Below are positions 1 through 3,774 of a stretch of DNA of 6,020 nucleotides, piece after piece (the stretch's first letter is position 1; every line of letters begins with the position of its first letter). Source of the stretch: Actinomycetes bacterium (GTDB taxonomy: Bacteria; Actinomycetota; Acidimicrobiia; Acidimicrobiales; Palsa-688); assembly GCA_021819345.1 (NCBI GenBank), contig JAKARG010000209.1:1-6020 (forward strand). Direction: 5' to 3'. Position numbers and translations under genes: made by a program. The notes beneath the pieces were generated by a model. The model was not told the DNA's origin and ran no database searches. It saw nothing but the letters and a program-made list of their open reading frames with translations.

Positions 1-42
1 GGGCGGGCAGGGCCGACCGGCAGCCCTGGGGGTAGCCGCCGG

Positions 43-48
43 TAGCCT
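43..48 (+). promoter_or_regulatory. Possible -10 hexamer of the first MFS gene
   Basis: The hexamer TAGCCT fits the TANNNT pattern of actinobacterial -10 elements and ends 9 bases before the ATG at 58. Transcription starting about 6-9 bases downstream would begin at or a few bases before the start codon, giving a leaderless or near-leaderless mRNA. The hexamer lies in the second of two imperfect 10-base direct repeats (31-40 and 41-50, 8 of 10 identical). No convincing -35 box is seen in the short upstream sequence available. Short hexamers occur by chance, so this is tentative. Confidence 0.3.
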
Positions 49-57
49 GCAGAGGGG

Positions 58-1332
58 ATGGCTCGACGCACCGACCGTAGGGGGCGCAGCGGCCCCCCGG
101 TGCTCTCCCCGTCGGGCACGGTCGTAGTGGCGGTCGCCGCAGCGACGATCGCGGTGCTGCCGGTGTTCCTCACCGGCGCGCTGACGGTGCAGATCCGCCC
201 CGGGCTGCAGGTGACGACCGGCGACATCGGTATCGCGATCGCCTCGTTCTTCGGGGCTTCGGCCATCTGCTCGGCCACCTTCGGTGCGCTCGCCGAGCGG
301 GCCGGGTCGACGGTCCTGATGCGGATCGCCGCCGGCGTGTCGCTCGTAGCGCTCTGCGGCGTGGCGCTCTTCGCCCACCATCTCTGGAGCCTCGCTGCGT
401 TCCTCGCCGTCGGCGGAGTGGGCAACGGCGCCATGCAGCCGGCGGTCAACCAGCTGCTCACCCGGGCAGTGCGAAGGGAGCGCCAGGGCCTGGCCTTCGG
501 CGTCAAACAGGCTGCGATACCCGCCTCCACGCTCCTCTCGGGGCTGGCGGTGCCGGTGCTGGCCCTCACCTTCGGATGGCGAGCCGCCTTCCTCGTCGCC
601 GGTGCGCTCGCCCTGGCGGTGCTAGTCGGGATCAGCGTGCTCGGGAGCCGCCTCGGTGGCACCACCCCGGCTCCGATCCATCGCCAGGGCCCCCGAGGTG
701 CCACCGACGGATCGAGCCTCTCGGGGCTCTTCGCCCGCCCGCTCCTGGTCCTCGCCGCGGCCATGGCCATGGCGGTCGCGGCGTCCAACGCCATGGGCGC
801 CTTCGTGGTCCCGAGCGCCGTGGCCCACGGAGTGGCCCCCGGTCTGGCCGGCCTGCTCGCCGCGCTCGGGAGCATCACCGGCCTCACCGCGCGGGTCACC
901 CTCGGCTGGCGGGCCGACACCTCCCCCAACCATGGCCTGGTCGCCGCCCACCGCCACCTGAGGACGGTGTCGGTGCTGCTCGCCCTCGGGGTGCTCGGCT
1001 ACCTCGCGCTCGCCAGCGGGAGCCTCGCGTTGCTGGTCCCTGGGACGCTGCTCGCCTTCGGGGCCGGATGGGGCTACAACGGCTTGTTCAACCTCGCAGT
1101 GGTCCGCGCCTACCCGAGCTCACCGGCGCGGGCCACCGGGATCACCCAGGTCGGCACCTATATCGGCGGGATGGTGGGGCCCCTCGGCTTCGGCCTACTC
1201 GTCGACCACCAGGGCTACGACCTCGCCTGGGTCCTCTGCGGCGCCGTGGCGGCCGCCGGCGCCGGGGTCTTCGTGATCGGGCGGCGGTACCTGGCACGAA
1301 GCACCGTGGCGGCCCCGGCCTCGAGCATCTGA
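58..1332 (+). CDS. MFS transporter, 12 transmembrane helices
   Basis: This 424-residue protein is probably an inner-membrane permease of the major facilitator superfamily, driven by an ion gradient; its substrate cannot be told from sequence. About twelve hydrophobic segments are visible: six in residues 20-196, a hydrophilic, Gly/Pro-rich central loop at about 197-224, and six more at about 225-408. MFS marks are the motif-A-like GALAERAG loop after helix 2 (76-83), the helix 5/6 boundary with GWRAAFLVAG (173-182), and the helix 10-11 region with GWGYNGLFNLA and GITQVGTYIGG, followed by a GLLVD loop. The length is normal for a 12-helix member. The ATG at 58 is the only start after an in-frame stop at 43-45. 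A GAGGGG stretch directly abuts the ATG, too close for a normal ribosome-binding site, so initiation may be leaderless. A GTG at 100 is possible but lacks a ribosome-binding site. The gene stands alone and converges on a second MFS gene of a different subfamily. Confidence 0.9.
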   Translation: MARRTDRRGRSGPPVLSPSGTVVVAVAAATIAVLPVFLTGALTVQIRPGLQVTTGDIGIAIASFFGASAICSATFGALAERAGSTVLMRIAAGVSLVALCGVALFAHHLWSLAAFLAVGGVGNGAMQPAVNQLLTRAVRRERQGLAFGVKQAAIPASTLLSGLAVPVLALTFGWRAAFLVAGALALAVLVGISVLGSRLGGTTPAPIHRQGPRGATDGSSLSGLFARPLLVLAAAMAMAVAASNAMGAFVVPSAVAHGVAPGLAGLLAALGSITGLTARVTLGWRADTSPNHGLVAAHRHLRTVSVLLALGVLGYLALASGSLALLVPGTLLAFGAGWGYNGLFNLAVVRAYPSSPARATGITQVGTYIGGMVGPLGFGLLVDHQGYDLAWVLCGAVAAAGAGVFVIGRRYLARSTVAAPASSI

Positions 1333-1358
1333 GCCGGCCCGGCCCGTGGCGCCGGCTC
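1331..1358. terminator. GC-rich stem-loop between convergent MFS genes
   Basis: A perfect 8-base inverted repeat, GAGCCGGC (1331-1338) and GCCGGCTC (1351-1358), encloses a 12-base loop and overlaps the TGA stop (1330-1332) of the upstream gene. It could end transcription from either direction between two converging genes. Neither strand has a T-tract, so it is not a classical intrinsic terminator, although GC-rich hairpins without U-tracts are often proposed as terminators in actinobacteria. Function is inferred from position and symmetry only. Confidence 0.4.
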
Positions 1359-1365
1359 GGGGCGG

Positions 1366-1390
1366 CTGGGCCTGCAGTCGGTCGGCCCGG
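1366..1390. terminator. Second hairpin in the convergent spacer
   Basis: GGGCC (1368-1372) pairs with GGCCC (1384-1388) around an 11-base loop. One wobble and one Watson-Crick pair (1366-1367 with 1389-1390) extend the stem to about 7 pairs. It lies just beyond the stop codon of the minus-strand exporter and could act with the neighbouring 1331-1358 hairpin as a two-way transcription barrier. It is weak and lacks a T-tract, and in sequence this GC-rich such stems also arise by chance. Confidence 0.2.
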
Positions 1391-1405
1391 ACGGCAGCCC
1401 TGGGC

Positions 1406-2890
1406 TCAGGCGGTGAGCGGTGCGGCGCGCTCCTTGCTCTCCTTGCGGCGGTGCATGATGCGGGTCGCGGAGAGCAGAGCGGCGAGGACCATGAAGCCGA
1501 CCGACGACAAGAACGCCGAGTGCAGCCCGGTGGTGAATGCCCCGGCCAGATGGTGGGAGAGATGGGTGGTGCCGACGAAGATGGCAAATGCGAGGCCCCG
1601 GGGGATCGACCGGGCGGCAACGAGGATCGCGACGGCGAAGGAGAAGACCATCCCGATGTTGGCGAAGGTCCGCAACATCCCCGAGGCGATGCCGAACTGC
1701 TTGCCCGGGACCGCCTTCATCACCGCCGAGGTGTTGGCCGGGAAGAACCCACCCGAGCCGATGCCGTTGATCGTCGCTGCCACGACCACGAGCCACAGGG
1801 CACTCGACACGCCGAGGTCTGCGTAGACGAGCAGAGCCACGATCTCCACGGCCAAGCCGACTGTCGCCGGCCACACCGCCCCGATCCGGTCGGAGATCCG
1901 GCCACCGAAGGGCCCCACCACCCCACCGACCAGGTAACCGGGGACCAGTAGTAGCGAGGCGTCGAGCGGGCTCAACCCCCGCACCCCTTGCAGGTACATG
2001 ATCACGAGGAACAGCACTGCGAAGTTGGCGAGGCCCTGGAACATCGAAGCCAGGAGCGTCGGGCTGACCGTCGGGATGCGGAACAGCGACAGGTCGAGCA
2101 TCGGCGAGGCTCGCCGATGCTCGATCAGCACGAAGGCGACGAGGAGCACCACCCCTCCTACCAGGGCGCCGAGCGCCGCGGCGTCGAAGGCCGTCGTCGC
2201 GATCTGGGTCATCGCCCACAGGATCCCGAACAGCCCGGCCCCGAGGGTGGCCATGCCCACCAGGTCGAGGCGCTGTCGGTGGCGTTCGCCGCTGTCGCGC
2301 AGGACCCGCAGTGCCAGGGCAAAGGCGAAGATCCCGGCCGGGACGTTGATCCAGAAGATCCAGCGCCAGGAGATGTAGGTGATGATCACCCCGCCGAGAA
2401 GTATCCCGAGGATCGCCCCGACGTTGTAGCCGACGGCATTGAAACCGAACGCCCTACCGCGAGACTCCGGCGGGAACGTGTCGGCGATCACCGCCCCGCT
2501 GTTGGCGGTGATCAGAGCCCCACCGACGCCCTGGAGGATGCGGAAGGAGATGATCGTCGCCTCGTTGCCGGCGAGGGCGCACAGCGCCGAGCCGACGATG
2601 AAGATGATGAACCCGGACTCGTACATCTTCACCCGACCGAACATGTCCCCGAGGCGCCCCACCTGGGTGGCGAGCAGGGTGATCACGAGAAGGTAGGAGA
2701 TGATCACCCACACCACTCCCGAGAGCGGCACGTGCAACGCTCGCTCGATCTCGGGCAGGGCGAGCACCACGATCGTCGTGTCCACCGCGGCCATCAGCAC
2801 CCCGGTCATGATCACGATCAGTGCCAGCCCGGTCCGCACCGGGCGCTCCGCCGAACCGGCTCCCGCCTTCCCCGCCGCGCGCGTGCTCAC
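1406..2890 (-). CDS. DHA2-family (EmrB/QacA type) MFS drug exporter, 14 TM
   Basis: This 494-residue protein is probably an inner-membrane proton-coupled multidrug or toxic-compound exporter. DHA2 marks appear in order: the helix 1 motif VDTTIVVLALPEIERAL (36-52), motif A in the helix 2-3 loop, GRLGDMFGRVKMY (78-90), motif B RILQGVGGALI (117-127) with its conserved Arg, and motif C in helix 5 (GYNVGAILGILLGG, 154-167) followed by SWRWIFWINVPAG (174-186). SPMLDLSLFR (262-271) is typical of the loop after the two extra central helices, and a second motif-A-like loop, GGRISDRIG, lies at 329-337. Length and hydrophobicity fit 14 helices. Family assignment is firm; the substrate is unknown. The start is a GTG at 2890-2888; the next methionine (28) lies inside helix 1. 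No Shine-Dalgarno sequence precedes the GTG, but a TAGGCT hexamer ends 8 bases upstream, suggesting a leaderless mRNA. No regulator gene of TetR or MarR type adjoins it in the window. The basic C-terminal tail (RRKESKER) is cytoplasmic by the positive-inside rule. Confidence 0.93.
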   Translation of the reverse strand: MSTRAAGKAGAGSAERPVRTGLALIVIMTGVLMAAVDTTIVVLALPEIERALHVPLSGVVWVIISYLLVITLLATQVGRLGDMFGRVKMYESGFIIFIVGSALCALAGNEATIISFRILQGVGGALITANSGAVIADTFPPESRGRAFGFNAVGYNVGAILGILLGGVIITYISWRWIFWINVPAGIFAFALALRVLRDSGERHRQRLDLVGMATLGAGLFGILWAMTQIATTAFDAAALGALVGGVVLLVAFVLIEHRRASPMLDLSLFRIPTVSPTLLASMFQGLANFAVLFLVIMYLQGVRGLSPLDASLLLVPGYLVGGVVGPFGGRISDRIGAVWPATVGLAVEIVALLVYADLGVSSALWLVVVAATINGIGSGGFFPANTSAVMKAVPGKQFGIASGMLRTFANIGMVFSFAVAILVAARSIPRGLAFAIFVGTTHLSHHLAGAFTTGLHSAFLSSVGFMVLAALLSATRIMHRRKESKERAAPLTA

Positions 2891-2898
2891 GGGTCGTT

Positions 2899-2904
2899 AG
2901 CCTA
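2899..2904 (-). promoter_or_regulatory. Possible -10 hexamer of the DHA2 exporter
   Basis: Read on the minus strand this is TAGGCT, matching TANNNT, with 8 bases between it and the GTG start codon. Normal -10 spacing would put the transcript start about 0-2 bases before the GTG, which would explain the missing ribosome-binding site. An overlapping TACGGT (2909-2904) is an alternative that would give a leader of about 7 bases. No good -35 element was identified. Confidence 0.35.
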
Positions 2905-2916
2905 CCGTAGCGTCGC

Positions 2917-2927
2917 GGGGATTCCCC
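2917..2927. promoter_or_regulatory. Symmetric GGGGATTCCCC, possible operator
   Basis: Arms GGGGA and TCCCC flank a single central T, giving perfect dyad symmetry over 11 bases. It lies 13 bases upstream of the putative -10 hexamer of the exporter, between the divergent genes, where a repressor or activator could touch the exporter promoter. I do not recognise it as the site of a known regulator. Short G/C-run palindromes are common by chance here. Confidence 0.25.
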
Positions 2928-3017
2928 AGGTCCCGCCTGCCGCGCGACGGCCCTCCCCGCCGAGCGACGGTCGACCTGGCTCAAGGCGTCTGCGCCGGAG
3001 CCCGATGAAACAGGGGT

Positions 3018-3698
3018 ATGAGAGGTGCTCTGCTCTCGATCCTCTGTGGCCTGGTGGCGTTCGGCTGGGTGACGACCTCCGTGGCCCCCTCGGCAGCGGC
3101 CCGCTACCCGACAGCCTTGGTGCCCTCGGCCGCCGCCGCGAGCGGCGGGGTCGCACCAGGTGCCGCCGGCTCCGCTGCAGCGGTGACAACCGCGGAGAAG
3201 CGCCCGAGCAACCCTCCTGCCAACGACCACAGATCCCCGCTCGCTGCACGCCCCGCAGGTGGCGACAGCCTTGCCGGTATCGGGGACGGCACCCCGGCGA
3301 GCGGTCGGGCACCGGTGACCACCACCCCCACCTCTCGGCGTGCCGGCGCAGCCGTCGGGTCCTCCACGACCGCGAAGCCACCTGCGGCCACGACGCCACC
3401 CACGACCGGCGCCTCGGCTCCGCTGCGTGCAGAGACCACTGCGAGCGGGTGGGGCTGCGGAGCTGCGATCGCCTACCTGCGGACCCACGCCGCCCCCGGC
3501 TTCAGCTTCGAGTGCCCGGGCAGCTCCCTCGGCCACCAGGCGATGACCTGCATCAACGTGCCCGGCGTGTGCCCGGGCGAGAAGCTGATCGCGATCACGG
3601 TGCCCTGCCCGGCCGCCTACATGAACGAGGCGTCCAACTCCTTCGTGCTCCAGCACCTCTCCAACGCACCTATCGACCCCTACGGCTACTGCCCCTGA
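3018..3698 (+). CDS. Secreted protein with Ala/Pro/Thr linker and six-cysteine C-terminal module
   Basis: I do not recognise the family. The 226-residue product begins with a short Sec-type signal peptide: MR, a hydrophobic core at about 3-23, and a likely cleavage site after APSAAA at residue 28. Residues about 29-141 form a low-complexity Ala/Pro/Thr/Ser/Gly stretch without cysteine, probably a disordered, wall-spanning or glycosylated linker. Residues 142-226 are quite different and look like a compact folded module: WGCGAAIAYLRTHAAPGFSF, then LGHQAMTCINVPGVCPGEKL, then PCPAAYMNEASNSFVLQHL, ending at PYGYCP. Its six cysteines (147, 166, 178, 185, 197, 225) could form three disulfides after export. 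The start is fixed by an in-frame TGA at 3006-3008, making ATG 3018 the only upstream option; AGGGG lies only one base before it. C10 is not in a good lipobox (SILC), so a lipoprotein is unlikely. The gene diverges from the exporter and converges on the repeat protein. A role in the cell envelope is inference only. Confidence 0.8.
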   Translation: MRGALLSILCGLVAFGWVTTSVAPSAAARYPTALVPSAAAASGGVAPGAAGSAAAVTTAEKRPSNPPANDHRSPLAARPAGGDSLAGIGDGTPASGRAPVTTTPTSRRAGAAVGSSTTAKPPAATTPPTTGASAPLRAETTASGWGCGAAIAYLRTHAAPGFSFECPGSSLGHQAMTCINVPGVCPGEKLIAITVPCPAAYMNEASNSFVLQHLSNAPIDPYGYCP

Positions 3699-3723
3699 AC
3701 CCACGGCACTTCCCGGCCCGAGA

Positions 3724-3747
3724 TCACCCCTCGGCACTGGGGCGTGA
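3724..3747. terminator. Weak stem-loop between convergent genes
   Basis: TCACCCC (3724-3730) pairs with GGG-C-GTGA (3740-3747, with C3743 bulged) around a 9-base loop, in the 76-base gap between the stop codons of the secreted-protein gene and the minus-strand repeat protein. It could act in either direction. It has no T-tract and a short stem with a bulge, so this is only a position-supported suggestion. Confidence 0.25.
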
Positions 3748-3774
3748 CCAGGCGCTCGTCTACGACCCCTTCGG

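Larger units (their letters stand above)
2891..3017. promoter_or_regulatory. Divergent promoter region between exporter and secreted-protein genes
   Basis: This 127-base spacer is the only upstream sequence for both the minus-strand exporter and the plus-strand secreted-protein gene, so it should carry both promoters. Visible elements are a -10-like hexamer for the exporter (2899-2904), a symmetric GGGGATTCCCC (2917-2927), a pair of GCGACGG direct repeats 20 bases apart (2944-2950 and 2964-2970), and an 8-base palindrome GGTCGACC (2969-2976). No clear -35/-10 pair for the secreted-protein gene was found. The regulatory role is inferred from gene orientation. Confidence 0.6.

Noticed and set aside
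3033..3047. Lipobox around C10 of the secreted protein
   Set aside because: The residues before the cysteine are S-I-L. Leu at -1 and the cysteine's place in the middle of the hydrophobic core do not fit a lipoprotein signal; a Sec signal cleaved near residue 28 fits better.
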